DNA from: Paulinella micropora
Lineage: Eukaryota; Cercozoa; Imbricatea; Euglyphida
Direction: 5' to 3'
Length of the DNA: 45,285 nucleotides
Assembly (NCBI GenBank): GCA_009731375.1
Contig: BJOX01000165.1
Span: 248,663-293,947, forward strand
Shown here: positions 1 to 13,607 of the stretch, in pieces
Layout: each line of letters opens with the position of its first letter
How positions within the stretch are numbered: position 1 is the stretch's first letter
Position numbers and translations under genes: made by a program
The notes under the pieces: generated by a model
Database searches by the model: none
What the model saw: only the letters and a program-made list of their open reading frames with translations
What the model was told of the DNA's origin: nothing

Positions 1-356
1 TTTGCACGGAAGGGACTGATACAGGCGATACCAAAGCTCCCTAGTACCAGGCAGGGCCAGGGCTCGTTCCATGAGCGCCCCTTGCAGAACGAGCTCCCAC
101 CTCCATTACAGAGGACCCAGTAAGAAGATGGAGTTTCGAGACTGTTCGACAGTCTAGTATAACCGACAGATCACTGTGGGTTTTATTCCGGGCTCAACAA
201 GCGAGAAAGGGCACCCTGAGGGAACAATCCGGATTGTGCTTCCCGTCGCTATTTCGGCATGTGACTTATAGGCGTATGGCTAGGCACACATAAGGCACCC
301 CACCACGGGCCCAGCACACCCACACCATCCCCTAATTCTCTGTCTGTCGACAGATG
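1..356. other. Unique sequence, nothing recognised
   Basis: Non-repetitive, moderately GC-rich DNA before the first gap. I see no convincing open frame, splice-bounded exon, RNA gene or known repeat. It ends at a 60-N gap (357-416). Confidence 0.5.
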
Positions 357-423
357 NNNNNNNNNNNNNNNNNNNNNNNNNNNNNNNNNNNNNNNNNNNN
401 NNNNNNNNNNNNNNNNAAGTGAT

Positions 424-1860
<1,437 letters not shown>

Positions 1861-1936
1861 ATACCTACAACACGGACTACTCGTTCTGGAGCACCTGCAA
1901 GATTAACATACAGACACACACACACGTACATACATA

Positions 1937-1941
1937 TTATG

Positions 1942-1986
<45 letters not shown>

Positions 1987-2018
1987 CCTATGTATACTCC
2001 TACTACTACTGCTACTAG

Positions 2019-2062
<44 letters not shown>

Positions 2063-2114
2063 GTACTACTACTACTACTACTACCACTACCACCGCTACT
2101 ACTACTTATATTAC

Positions 2115-2196
<82 letters not shown>
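1937..2196. repeat. TTG, TAC and ATT trinucleotide repeats
   Basis: Three successive triplet microsatellites: (TTG)n about 1942-1986, (TAC)n about 1998-2110 and (ATT)n about 2111-2196. The last runs directly into a 5'-truncated SINE. Confidence 0.95.
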
Positions 2197-2422
2197 GCCC
2201 TGTCGCCAGTTCGATTCCCGTCGGTGCCACCAGTATTTTCATTGAACATACCGGTCCGTCCGGACCAGTATTTTCATTGAACATACCGGTCCGTCTGGAA
2301 GTGTTGGAACTGTCCTTGCGGGGGTGTCATTAGAGCCTATCGTCAATTCTTCGTACTCCCCTCACGGGTGAGACGATGGAGGCGCATGTGCAGAAATGCA
2401 TCAGCCATTGACAGAGAAGCAC
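2197..2422 (+). mobile_element. tRNA-derived SINE copy 1, 5' truncated
   Basis: This copy begins inside the tRNA-like head. It keeps the B-box (AGTTCGATTCC) but has lost the A-box. The body has two tandem copies of a 35-bp unit starting CCAGTATTTTCATTG, then the shared 3' body ending GACAGAGAAGCACT, then an (ATT)n tail. (ATT)n flanks it on both sides. Confidence 0.85.
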
Positions 2423-2477
<55 letters not shown>

Positions 2478-2753
2478 TATGCCTTAGACGAAGTATATCT
2501 TTCTTCTCGGAGTTTTGACTGTGATATATTTGAGGGTAACACCTGATGATAAAAACTTAGTCACGCTTGTTTATCAGAGCTCCAGCCCAAGGGCCTTACG
2601 GCGTTAAACTGTGATACCAACTCAAAAGCATTTGGTGGATGATGCTGGGGAGGAGGGTCGTTGGGCGCCTGTCGAAGATCTTAAACTCCGCTATGCCGGT
2701 TGATAGCCCGTGGACCCAGCGGATACCAAATTGTTATCGGTGGGGTTTTGAGG
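2423..2753. other. ATT tail, then unrecognised unique DNA
   Basis: (ATT)n to about 2474, then about 280 bp of unique sequence up to a large gap (2754-3644). No exon or element could be recognised on either strand. Confidence 0.4.
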
Positions 2754-3644
2754 NNNNNNNNNNNNNNNNNNNNNNNNNNNNNNNNNNNNNNNNNNNNNNN
2801 NNNNNNNNNNNNNNNNNNNNNNNNNNNNNNNNNNNNNNNNNNNNNNNNNNNNNNNNNNNNNNNNNNNNNNNNNNNNNNNNNNNNNNNNNNNNNNNNNNNN
2901 NNNNNNNNNNNNNNNNNNNNNNNNNNNNNNNNNNNNNNNNNNNNNNNNNNNNNNNNNNNNNNNNNNNNNNNNNNNNNNNNNNNNNNNNNNNNNNNNNNNN
3001 NNNNNNNNNNNNNNNNNNNNNNNNNNNNNNNNNNNNNNNNNNNNNNNNNNNNNNNNNNNNNNNNNNNNNNNNNNNNNNNNNNNNNNNNNNNNNNNNNNNN
3101 NNNNNNNNNNNNNNNNNNNNNNNNNNNNNNNNNNNNNNNNNNNNNNNNNNNNNNNNNNNNNNNNNNNNNNNNNNNNNNNNNNNNNNNNNNNNNNNNNNNN
3201 NNNNNNNNNNNNNNNNNNNNNNNNNNNNNNNNNNNNNNNNNNNNNNNNNNNNNNNNNNNNNNNNNNNNNNNNNNNNNNNNNNNNNNNNNNNNNNNNNNNN
3301 NNNNNNNNNNNNNNNNNNNNNNNNNNNNNNNNNNNNNNNNNNNNNNNNNNNNNNNNNNNNNNNNNNNNNNNNNNNNNNNNNNNNNNNNNNNNNNNNNNNN
3401 NNNNNNNNNNNNNNNNNNNNNNNNNNNNNNNNNNNNNNNNNNNNNNNNNNNNNNNNNNNNNNNNNNNNNNNNNNNNNNNNNNNNNNNNNNNNNNNNNNNN
3501 NNNNNNNNNNNNNNNNNNNNNNNNNNNNNNNNNNNNNNNNNNNNNNNNNNNNNNNNNNNNNNNNNNNNNNNNNNNNNNNNNNNNNNNNNNNNNNNNNNNN
3601 NNNNNNNNNNNNNNNNNNNNNNNNNNNNNNNNNNNNNNNNNNNN
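2754..3644. other. Assembly gap (891 N)
   Basis: Run of N. It is followed by (ATT)n and another SINE fragment, so the missing DNA is probably more of the SINE/microsatellite cluster. Confidence 1.
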
Positions 3645-3695
<51 letters not shown>

Positions 3696-3736
3696 GTTAT
3701 TATTATTGTTATTGTTATTGTTATTGTTATTATTAT

Positions 3737-3880
3737 ACCATCTGGGCCCTGTCGCCAGTTCGATTCCCGTCGGTGCCACCAGTATTTTCATTGAACATAC
3801 CGATCCGTCTGGACCAGTATTTTCATTGAACATACCGGCCCGTCTGGAAGTGTTGGAACTGCCCTTGCGGGGGTGTCATT
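3737..3880 (+). mobile_element. SINE copy 2, partial at both ends
   Basis: It starts at ACCATCTGGGCCC just downstream of the A-box position, directly after (ATT)n. It contains the B-box and both 35-bp units and is cut by the gap at 3881-4011. Confidence 0.85.
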
Positions 3881-4039
3881 NNNNNNNNNNNNNNNNNNNN
3901 NNNNNNNNNNNNNNNNNNNNNNNNNNNNNNNNNNNNNNNNNNNNNNNNNNNNNNNNNNNNNNNNNNNNNNNNNNNNNNNNNNNNNNNNNNNNNNNNNNNN
4001 NNNNNNNNNNNATTATTATTGTTGTTATTATTATTATTT

Positions 4040-4071
<32 letters not shown>

Positions 4072-4073
4072 AT

Positions 4074-4339
4074 GGACACCGTGATAGCCCAGTGGTCAAG
4101 TTCTACCATCTGGGCCCTGTCGCCAGTTCGATTCCCGTCGGTGCCACCAGTATTTTCATTGAACATACCGGTCCGTCTGGACCAGTATTTTCATTGAACA
4201 TACCGGTCCGTCTGGAAGTGTTGGAACTGCCCTTGCGGGGGTGTCATTAGAGCCTATCGTCAATTCTTCGTACTCCCCTCACGGGTGAGACGATGGAGGC
4301 GCATGTGCAGAAATGCATCAGCCATTGACAGAGAAGCAC

Positions 4340-4340
<1 letters not shown>
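4074..4340 (+). mobile_element. SINE copy 3, full length (267 bp)
   Basis: Full-length copy. It has a tRNA-like head (GGACACCG start), a Pol III A-box TAGCCCAGTGG and a B-box AGTTCGATTCC, with CGGTGCC at the 3' end of the head. The body carries the 35-bp tandem duplication and ends GACAGAGAAGCACT, followed by an (ATT)n tail. This structure is typical of a tRNA-derived SINE transcribed by RNA polymerase III and mobilised by a partner LINE that is not seen here. (ATT)n also lies upstream, suggesting insertion into earlier ATT tails. Confidence 0.92.
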
Positions 4341-4378
<38 letters not shown>

Positions 4379-4415
4379 CATTGTTATTATTATTATTATT
4401 ATTATTATCAGTATC

Positions 4416-4484
<69 letters not shown>

Positions 4485-4519
4485 GTTATTATTATTGTTA
4501 TTGTTATTGTTATTATTAT

Positions 4520-4585
4520 ACCATCTGGGCCCTGTCGCCAGTTCGATTCCCGTCGGTGCCACCAGTATTTTCATTGAACATACCG
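4520..4585 (+). mobile_element. SINE copy 4, fragment
   Basis: Short fragment with the B-box and part of the first 35-bp unit. It starts after (ATT)n and is cut by the gap 4586-4770. Confidence 0.85.
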
Positions 4586-4770
4586 NNNNNNNNNNNNNNN
4601 NNNNNNNNNNNNNNNNNNNNNNNNNNNNNNNNNNNNNNNNNNNNNNNNNNNNNNNNNNNNNNNNNNNNNNNNNNNNNNNNNNNNNNNNNNNNNNNNNNNN
4701 NNNNNNNNNNNNNNNNNNNNNNNNNNNNNNNNNNNNNNNNNNNNNNNNNNNNNNNNNNNNNNNNNNNNNN

Positions 4771-4803
<33 letters not shown>

Positions 4804-4807
4804 GTTG

Positions 4808-4844
<37 letters not shown>

Positions 4845-4857
4845 CATTATTATTATT

Positions 4858-5124
4858 GGACACCGTGATAGCCCAGTGGTCAAGTTCTACCATCTGGGCC
4901 CTGTCGCCAGTTCGATTCCCGTCGGTGCCACCAGTATTTTCATTGAACATACCGGTCCGTCTGGACCAGTATTTTCATTGAACATACCGGTCCGTCTGGA
5001 AGTGTTGGAACTGCCCTTGCGGGGGTGTCATTAGAGCCTATCGTCAATTCTTCGTACTCCCCTCACGGGTGAGACGATGGAGGCGCATGTGCAGAAATGC
5101 ATCAGCCATTGACAGAGAAGCACT
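4858..5124 (+). mobile_element. SINE copy 5, full length (267 bp)
   Basis: Almost identical to the copy at 4074-4340, including A-box, B-box, the two 35-bp units and the 3' body. (ATT)n lies on both sides. Confidence 0.92.
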
Positions 5125-5133
5125 ATTATTAAG

Positions 5134-5165
<32 letters not shown>

Positions 5166-5170
5166 CAGTA

Positions 5171-5208
<38 letters not shown>

Positions 5209-5222
5209 GTAATTATTATTAT

Positions 5223-5566
5223 TACAAATGTGAATGAAAGGACAAACACAACCCCGTGACGCCTCTTTGAAGATATTTATGCTTGTTACCATTACTACTA
5301 CTATTGATTGTTATCAATAGAAATGCAAGTGAAAGGACGCACCCCGTGACGTGATTTTCAGGATGCTGATGCTCGTTATCATAACTATTCGTATTGATTG
5401 TTATGAATGGAAATGCGAGGACGTTATGTATCGATTGTTATGCGAGGACGTGACGCCTCTTTCAGGATGCTGATGCTCGTTATGTATTGATTGTTATGAA
5501 TGGAAACGCAAAGTCGCACCCCGTGAGGCCTCTTTCAGGATGCTGATGCTCGTGCCCGTGGCCTCC
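5223..5566 (-). repeat. Tandem decayed copies of a KH exon
   Basis: Four imperfect copies, about 60-110 bp apart, of a segment that reads on the minus strand as ACGAGCATCAGCATCCTGAA plus AGAGGC and TCACG. They lie near 5249-5290, 5339-5380, 5448-5482 and 5520-5566. The linkers share ATTGATTGTTATGAATGGAAATGC-like sequence. Only the copy at 5520-5566 keeps both splice sites and the phase expected for the minus-strand KH gene, so the rest look like degenerating tandem duplications of that exon and its intron flank. Confidence 0.7.
5520..5566 (-). CDS. KH gene (minus), exon with second half of KH1
   Basis: Short exon read leftwards. The acceptor is CTTGTCTCAG and the donor follows CACGGG. In the phase left by the exon at 6839-6924 it reads through EATGTSISILKEASR, matching the alpha-helix/beta-strand part of KH1 in the plus-strand neighbour ([13 protein letters not shown]). 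It would continue a KH domain of the hnRNP K/PCBP type. The next exon was not found; it may lie in the SINE/gap region or outside the window. This is the right-most and best preserved of four tandem copies. Confidence 0.6.
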
Positions 5567-5610
5567 CTGAGACAAGATGAAGCTTACATTGTAATTATGT
5601 ATGCAATATA

Positions 5611-5757
5611 TTGTACGTACGTATGTATGTATGTATGTATGTATGTGTGTATGTATGTATGTATGTATGTATGTATGTATGTATGTATGTGTGTGTGTAT
5701 GTATGTGTGTGTGTGTGTGTACGTACGTACGTACGTACGTCGTACGTACCTACGTGC

Positions 5758-5788
<31 letters not shown>

Positions 5789-6150
5789 GCCTGTCTGTCT
5801 GTATGTATGTATGTATGTATGTATGTATGTATGTATGTATGTATGTATGTATGTACGTACGTACGTACATATGTACATACGTACGTACGTACGTACGTAT
5901 GGATGTATGTATGTATGTATGTATGTATGTATGTATGTATGTGTGTGTATGTATGTATGTATGTATGCATGTATGTATGTATGTATGTATGTATGTATGT
6001 ATGTATGTATGTATGTATGTGTTTTAAGATGGAGTGACTCACAAAGTCCTCCCGCCCTCTATGTATGTATGTATGTATGTATGTATGTATGTATGTATGT
6101 ATGTATGTATGTATGTATACATACATACATATACATACATACATACATAC

Positions 6151-6181
<31 letters not shown>

Positions 6182-6640
6182 TGTGTATGTATGTGTATGT
6201 ATGTGTATGTATGTGCATATGTGTATGTATGTATGTATGTGTGTATGTATGTATGTATGTATGTATGTATGTGTGTAGGTGTATGTATGTATGTATGCAT
6301 GCATGCATGTATGTATGTATGTATTTATGTATGTATGTATGTATGTATGTTGTATGTTTGTATGTATGTAGGTTATGTAGATTATGTAGGCCATGTAGGT
6401 CATGCAGGTCGTGCAGGTTTTTAGGTTATGTAGGTTATGTAGGTTATGTGTGTGTTATGTGTGTTAGTGTGTGTTATGTGTATTATGTGTGTCATGTGTG
6501 TTATGTGTTATGTATGTGTTGCGTTATGTGGGTTATGTGAGTGTGCTACTGTTATGTATGTTATGTATGGTATGTATGTGTCTATGTATGTTACGTATGT
6601 ATGTTATGCACGTCATTTATCATGTATGTTATGTATGTTA
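5611..6640. repeat. ATGT/ACGT/TCTG tetranucleotide microsatellite
   Basis: About 1 kb of ATGT repeats with GTAC, TGTC and ATAC variants, decaying to GTTATGT-like units up to about 6800. It lies between two minus-strand KH exons (5520-5566 and 6839-6924), so it is probably intronic. The long open frames (runs of YVCM or HTYI) are artefacts. Confidence 0.9.
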
Positions 6641-6838
6641 GTTATGTGTGTCGTGCATTATTTCATGTCTGTTACTAATTTCATGTATGCTGAGATCTTG
6701 TATGTCATGTATGTTCGTTATGTGTGTTATGCATGTTATTTATTTCATATTCGTGCCTATTATGTATGTATGTATATGTGTGTTACGTACTATATGTATC
6801 TGTGTAGTGTGTGTCTGCATGTACGCACTGCGGCATAC

Positions 6839-6924
6839 CTTATTCTGGAGATTGTTGCACCTCCCTTTCCTATTATAGCTCCGCAATCTCCACTCGAAAT
6901 CAGACATCGGACTTCCAGCCCACC
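6839..6924 (-). CDS. KH gene (minus), exon with first half of KH1
   Basis: Exon on the minus strand with acceptor CGATCCTGCAG and donor AG/GTATGC. It reads GGLEVRCLISSGDCGAIIGK followed by GGATISRI. The GKGG loop (GxxG, the RNA-contacting signature of KH domains) is intact. Length, start phase 0 and end phase 2 match exon 2 of the plus-strand gene at 7676-7758 ([20 protein letters not shown]), so the two genes are paralogues in opposite orientation. Likely role: binding single-stranded, C-rich RNA, as in the hnRNP K/PCBP family. Confidence 0.75.
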
Positions 6925-7220
6925 CTGCAGGATCGAGGAATGTGCCATAACTTTTCAAGCAAGTGGGCGTACGCGCACCTGTGTCGTTCGCTGCTTCTTC
7001 TCTGCCAATCTTGACTGATCGATCGTTCTGATGAATAGGGATCAAAAGGGGCGTATAGCTGGTGTTACGACATGCCTCACAGGCAGCAAGACCAACCATG
7101 GGTACAGCAAACGCACACAGGAAAGAAGTAGAGAGGACCTTTTCATCTTTTGAAGAGCTTCCAGTCTGCCCAATTGCCCCCAATACGAGATTTTTATGGA
7201 CAAAGGGGCTTTCTTTATAC

Positions 7221-7388
7221 CGGGTTTTGCGATGCACTTTAGCCGCTTTCTACGGCTGTTTTCTGTTTCCAGTATGTTCAGCCGTCTTGTGCGGGTAAAA
7301 TCCTTTCCTTTTGTCCAGACAAGAAAGAACGGCAAATTATCGAGAGTGGGCCGAAACTTCACGTAGCGGACGGTAGCGCTCATGAACA
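7221..7388 (-). CDS. Possible 5' exon of the minus KH gene
   Basis: Open segment with acceptor TTTACTGGTGTCAG and donor CCCG/GTATAAAG. Its phase agrees with the putative first exon at 7453-7522. It reads VFMSATVRYVKFRPTLDN onward, then a basic stretch (RTRRLNI...SRRKRLKC). I do not recognise a domain. The link to the KH exon at 6839-6924 needs one more exon, perhaps the one ending just before the donor near 6973, and I could not settle its phase. Confidence 0.35.
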
Positions 7389-7452
7389 CTGACACCAGTA
7401 AAGAAAAAAAAAAAAGGGTAAGAGAAGTCTAAGAGACGGGAGTCTAACTAAC

Positions 7453-7522
7453 CTGGCGCCATCGTCTTTACTGGTGTATTGTTCTTGTCCTCTATTAGTA
7501 CTTCTATTGCGTTATCCGCCAT
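7453..7522 (-). CDS. Putative first exon of the minus KH gene
   Basis: The ATG at 7522 (minus) opens MADNAIEVLIEDKNNTPVKT and then MAP, ending at a good donor (CCAG/GTTAGT). It is a short acidic N-terminus, like the 22-residue first exon of the plus-strand neighbour. The two ATGs are 27 bp apart on opposite strands. Confidence 0.5.
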
Positions 7523-7549
7523 TGTGAGTACAACAGCAGCAGGGGTGCT
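7523..7549. promoter_or_regulatory. Very short divergent intergenic segment
   Basis: Only 27 bp separate the putative ATG of the minus KH gene from the ATG of the plus KH gene. If both starts are right, the transcription start regions must overlap the opposite gene, implying a shared bidirectional promoter or additional upstream non-coding exons. No TATA box is evident. Confidence 0.4.
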
Positions 7550-7615
7550 ATGAGTGCCAGTGACACTGAGCACAGCGAAACAAAACAGGGCGCTGTCAGT
7601 ACTGCTGTCCAGCAG
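7550..7615 (+). CDS. KH gene exon 1 (start codon)
   Basis: ATG followed by 22 codons ([20 protein letters not shown] then QQ), ending at CAG/GTCATT in phase 0. Chosen as the start because it is the only in-phase ATG exon just upstream of the KH1 exon. Acidic and polar, with no signal peptide. Confidence 0.65.
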
Positions 7616-8468
7616 GTCATTCACTTGTGCTAAAGAGCGGTTTGTTAAGTTCTCTGTTTCTCTTTTACCTATCAGCGGCTTGAGGTGCGCGCTCTCATCT
7701 CAAACAAAGAATGTGGGATGATAATCGGGAAAGGTGGCTCCAAAATAGCCCATATCCGGTCTCCACTTGCGTAACTTGTCACCTTGAGTTATGGTGCATC
7801 TGAACCAAGTTGAGAACTTCCTTGAACATTGTGTCCGTAGGAAAGAATCCATGACATACATCAGCATACTCAAGAGTGAATACCCAGCAGCTCCAGAGAG
7901 GGTGATCAGGATCAACGGCAGTGTCTTTGGCTGTACCAATGCACTCCAACATATCACTACCCTCATTTTCCAAGGAAGTCAGGCGGAACGAGAGGTCCTT
8001 TTCAGTTAAAGAACTGTATTGTGAAGAATGTGAACCCTGTTTTTGAACAGGCGAAAGGACTATCCTCAGAGGCATTCACCTTTAAGCTTCTAATACACCG
8101 AGCCGTGACTGGGGCTTTGATCGGAAAGGGTGGAGAAACCATACGGGGCATTATGGAGAGATCCGGCTGCAAAATCCATGGTACATTCGCACTGTCGCCT
8201 GCACGAATCTAGGTCACACATGTTATTGTGTATCGCAGTGTCCAACGAGTGTTTAGAGGGTTCTACAGACAAATCAGGTACGAGATGGATGAAAAGACGA
8301 AATAATCTTTTACACCGTTTTCTCAATTCACACCCAAAACGCACGTCCACCACACTAAAAGCAGCAAGATGCATGCCTGTCTTGGTTTGGTGCAGTTGAT
8401 CTAGCAGGCACACTCAATGCAGTCCAGCTTGCGATTCAAGAAATTCTTCCTAAGGTCGCGCCGCCTTG

Positions 8469-8511
<43 letters not shown>

Positions 8512-9571
8512 GCCACTACTACTACTGCCACTACTACTACTGCCACTACTACTACTGCCACTACTACTACTGCCACTACTACTACTACTACTACTACTTG
8601 GCATTATCAGTTGTAGCAGTAGTAGCAGTAGTAGTAGTAGTAGTAGTAGTCGTAGTAGTAGTCGTAGTAGTAGTAGTGGTATTAGTAGTAGTAGTAGTAG
8701 TAGTAGTTAGTAGCAGTAGTTAGTTAGTAGTTAGTTAGTAGTTAGTAGTTAGTAGTTAGTAGTTAGTAGTAGTAGTAGTAGTAGCAGTAATACTCACCTA
8801 CCTCACCTACCTACCTACCTACCTACCTACCTACTTACCTACCAATCTACCTACCTAAGTTAGTTGCGCCTTAAATTATACCTTCAACTACTACTACTAC
8901 CACTACCCAATACTACTACTCACCTACCTACTGCCTACCTGCCTACCTACCTACCTCCTTCCTACCTACCCATCTTCCTATCTACCTACCTCTCCATACA
9001 CCTATCTATCTATCTATCTATCTATTTATCTCTCTCTCTCTTTCTCTCTCTCTCACTCTTTCTTTCCATCCCCCCCCCCCCCCCCCCCCCCCCCCTNNNN
9101 NNNNNNNNNNNNNNNNNNNNNNNNNNNNNNNNNNNNNNNNNNNNNNNNNNNNNNNNNNNNNNNNNNNNNNNNNNNNNNNNNNNNNNNNCCCCCCCCCCCC
9201 CCCCCCCGTCTCTCTCTCTCTTTTTCTTTTTTTTTTTCTCGATCTCTCATATATATGTGTGTGTGTGTAAATATATGTATATATGTATCTACCTACCTAC
9301 CTACCTACCTAACTACCTACCTACCTGCCTACTACCTACCTATCTACCCACCTGCCTAAGGTAGGTTGTTAGGTAGGTAGGTAGGTAGGTAGGTATCTAT
9401 CTCCCTACATATCTCTATCTACCTATTTATCTACATTTTGTGTGTATGCATATATGAATGAATGTATGAACGTGTGTGGTTGTGTTATGTCTTATTATAT
9501 CATTGCGGGTTAAGTCTTTTTCTGTATTTATGCCTGGTTACGCCGTGTTATGTCATATGTATGTATGTATG

Positions 9572-9605
<34 letters not shown>

Positions 9606-10194
9606 TGTATGTATGTATGTGTGTATGTATGTATGTATGTATGTATGTATGTATGTATGTATATATGTTCTTGCAGTTGGAGGGTGCGGATCCCAAGCCC
9701 GGAACCACGGTCATGAGACAGAGAAATAGAGATAGAGACATAGAGATAGAGACATAGAGACAGAGATACATAGACAGAGACATAGACAGAGACATAGACA
9801 GAGACATAGACAGAGACATAGACAGAGACATAGACAGAGACATAGACAACAGAGACATAGAGATAGAGATAGAGACATAGAGATAGAGATAGAGATAGAG
9901 ATTATAATAGAGATACATACATACATACATACATAACATACATAACATACATACATACATACATACATATACATACATGCTTACATACATACAGACAGAC
10001 ATAACCTACCTACCTACCTACCTACCTACATACATACAGATATATACCTACATTTATACATACATATACATATACATGGTGCACATATCCATATAGGTTA
10101 TTCCTTATGTGCCTGGCAAGGCTGCCGCCGAGGCACACCACCTACATGGAGTGTCAGGTTTATATCTATATCTATATTAATCTCTATCTCTATC

Positions 10195-10225
<31 letters not shown>

Positions 10226-10454
10226 GTCTATCTATCTATATATATATATCAAAATCTGCATATCTACATCTATATCTACATCTATATTTATATCTATATC
10301 TATATCTGTATCTATATCTATATCTATATCTACATCTATATCTACATCTACATCTATATCTACATCTATATCTACATCGAAAGCTATGTCTATGTCTATG
10401 TCGTTATCTATATCTAAATCTATATCTATATCTATATCTATATCTATCTATCTA

Positions 10455-10489
<35 letters not shown>

Positions 10490-10503
10490 CATATATATAT
10501 GTA

Positions 10504-10548
<45 letters not shown>

Positions 10549-11707
10549 TAAATATATTATCGATATCTAGATATCTGTACATCTATATCTTTATCCATAT
10601 CTATATCCATATACACATCCATATCCATATCCATATCTGTATCTTGTACAGAAGGCGATGGTGTGCCATCGGGGGACCTGGGCAGTTTGCTTCGAAATTC
10701 TATATTCATATCTTTTTCATATCTATATCTATATGTACAACTACATCTATACCAGTACCTATACCTATACCTATACCTATTCCTATATCTATATCTATAT
10801 CTACATCTATCTACATCTGCATCTGCATCTACGTCTATATCTATATCTATATTTATATCTATATCTATATCTATACTATCTATATTATATATATATATAT
10901 ATATCTGTATCTATATCTATACTTATCTATATCCATATCTATATCTACATCCATATCTATATCTATATCTATATCTATATCTATCTATACCTATATCTCT
11001 GTGTATATCTATATCTCTGTATCTATATCTATATCTATATCTGCATCTACATCTACATCTACATCCGTCTACATCTACATCTATATCTACATCTATATCT
11101 ATATCTATATCTATATCCTTATCCTTATCTATATCTATATCTATACCTATATCTATTATATCTATATCTATATCTATATCCTTATCCTTATCTATATCTA
11201 TATCTATACCTATATCTATATCTTGATCTATATCTATATCTATATCTACATCTATATCTATATCTATATCTATATCTATACCCATATCTATATCTATACA
11301 TATATATATATATAGTTTTGTACCCATATCTATATCCATATCCATATCCATATATATCCTTATCTTTATCTATATATCTGTATCTTGCACAGAAGGCTAC
11401 TGTGTACCGTGCGGGAACACGGACAGTTTGCTTCTATAAATCTATATCTATATCTATATCCATATCTTGATCTGTATCTTGTTTGTCTAGAAGGCTACGG
11501 TGTCCCGTACGGGGGTCACGGCCAGTTCGCTTCTCCTTCCTACCGCAATGGCCGCACTGGCTTTTCCTCTTCTCCCGCGCAACGCGGTCAGTCCCCTATC
11601 TCCAATGTAATATTCTCTGTACTAGTAAATTATGCATGCCATGTTATCAGTACTACTACTACTACCACTACTACTTCTACTACTTCTACTACTACTACTA
11701 CTACTAC

Positions 11708-11782
<75 letters not shown>

Positions 11783-11790
11783 TACTACTT

Positions 11791-11829
<39 letters not shown>

Positions 11830-13525
11830 TTCCTTTCCTCCTGCTCCTCCTCCGTGTTGTGTGTGATATGTACACGGATGCCTGTGTAGTAGAGACAGAC
11901 AGACAGACAGACCAGACCAGACCAGACCAGACAGCTGTGTGATGTGTGTGCACGCTATGTGCAGGCGCGGGGGCTTCCTCCCCGCATGCCGGCGGAGTAG
12001 AGAGCTTCTACATGATACCCACCTCGGGGGCCGGTGCGTTGATCGGCAAGGGTGGCTCCATCATCAACAACATCAAGGCGCAGTCAGGCACTCAGATCAT
12101 CATCAGCGATCCGGTACGTATCTATGTGTATGTATGTATGGATGGATGGATGGATGGATGGATGGATGGATGGATGAATGGATGTATGTATGTATGTATG
12201 TAAGTAAGTAATGTAATGTAATGTAATGTAATGTAACGTAACGTAACGTACGTATGTACGTATGTCATGTGTTATGTAATGTAATGTAATGTAATCGAAT
12301 GTAATGTAATGTAATGCAATGCAATTAATGCAACGTACGTATATACGTATGTAATGTGTTATGTAATGTGATGTGATGTAATGTAATCTAATGTAATCTA
12401 ATGTAATCTAATGTAATGTAATGTAATGTAATGCAATGCAATTCAAGTAATGCAATGTAATTTCATGTAATTCAATATAATGTAATGCAATGTAATTTAA
12501 TGTAATTCAATGCAGTGTAATGTAATCTAATGTAATGTAATGCAATGTAATGCAATCTAATGTAATGTAGTGTAATATAATGTAATGTAATGCAAGGTAA
12601 TGTAATGTAATACATATAGTGTATGCAATGCATGTAGGAGTCGACAAACCCTGCAGAGCGCAAAGTCAAGATCACAGGCCCCACACAGGGGGTGGAGATG
12701 GCAGTAAGCTTAATCAAGCAGATGTTTCCCAGCGACGCGGCCGCAGAGCAAGCTGGTGTTCCTAAGGAGACGGCGTCCTACATGATCCCCACATCAAGTG
12801 CGGGCAGTCTGATCGGCAAGGGCGGCTCCATCATCGGGCATATCAAGGCGCAGTCAGGCACACAGGTCTTCCATCATTACTTGAAAAAACTGCGTCTATC
12901 ACTTTCCATGCATGCTTCAAAGAAAAGCATGGTGTATTAGGTGGTCTTGTTTTGCAAACTTCATGATTGATCTCAAAGCCCTGACCTACATCATCGTATT
13001 CTATTCTGTTCAGATCACCATCAGTGAGCCGGACCCCTCCAACCCCAAAGAGCGCGAGGTCAAGATCACGGGCTCACGACACGGTGTACAAGTTGCCGTC
13101 TACAACATCAAGCAGCGCATGGAGCACGCGCCTGCCGGCCGGCCCAGTGGGGAGGTGTCTGAGCAGATGTGCATCCGGTCCTCGGCGGCCGGCTCCATCA
13201 TCGGCAAGGTACATTGTGTTTTTACTATTATTGTTGTTGTATTATTGTTGTTCTTTTCCTTGTCATGATCGTAGACACTTCTACCTTTGGCTTGGGGTGG
13301 GGGCGGGGCGGGTCGGTGGTGAGGAAATCAAATGTTGTTGTGTTGTGATTAGGGCGGGTCGGTGGTGAAGGAGATCAACGCGCTCTCGGGCTGCCAGATC
13401 AGGCTCTCAGAGGGCGACCGAGAGAACCCACAGGCAGAACGCATCGTCACCATCACTGGACTGCCCCAGCATATTCCCACAGCTGTCAACATGATCCGCC
13501 AAAGAATCGACGCAGGACCAGGTAA

Positions 13526-13607
<82 letters not shown>

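Noticed and set aside
4074-4160. Functional tRNA gene
   Set aside because: A-box and B-box are present, but the anticodon and T arms do not fold properly, and the same head is attached to a repeated body and ATT tail in seven places, so it is a SINE.
6740-7237. 165-codon minus-strand ORF as a single gene
   Set aside because: It crosses the KH exon at 6839-6924 in the wrong frame and runs into ATGT repeats; the KH reading with splice sites fits better.
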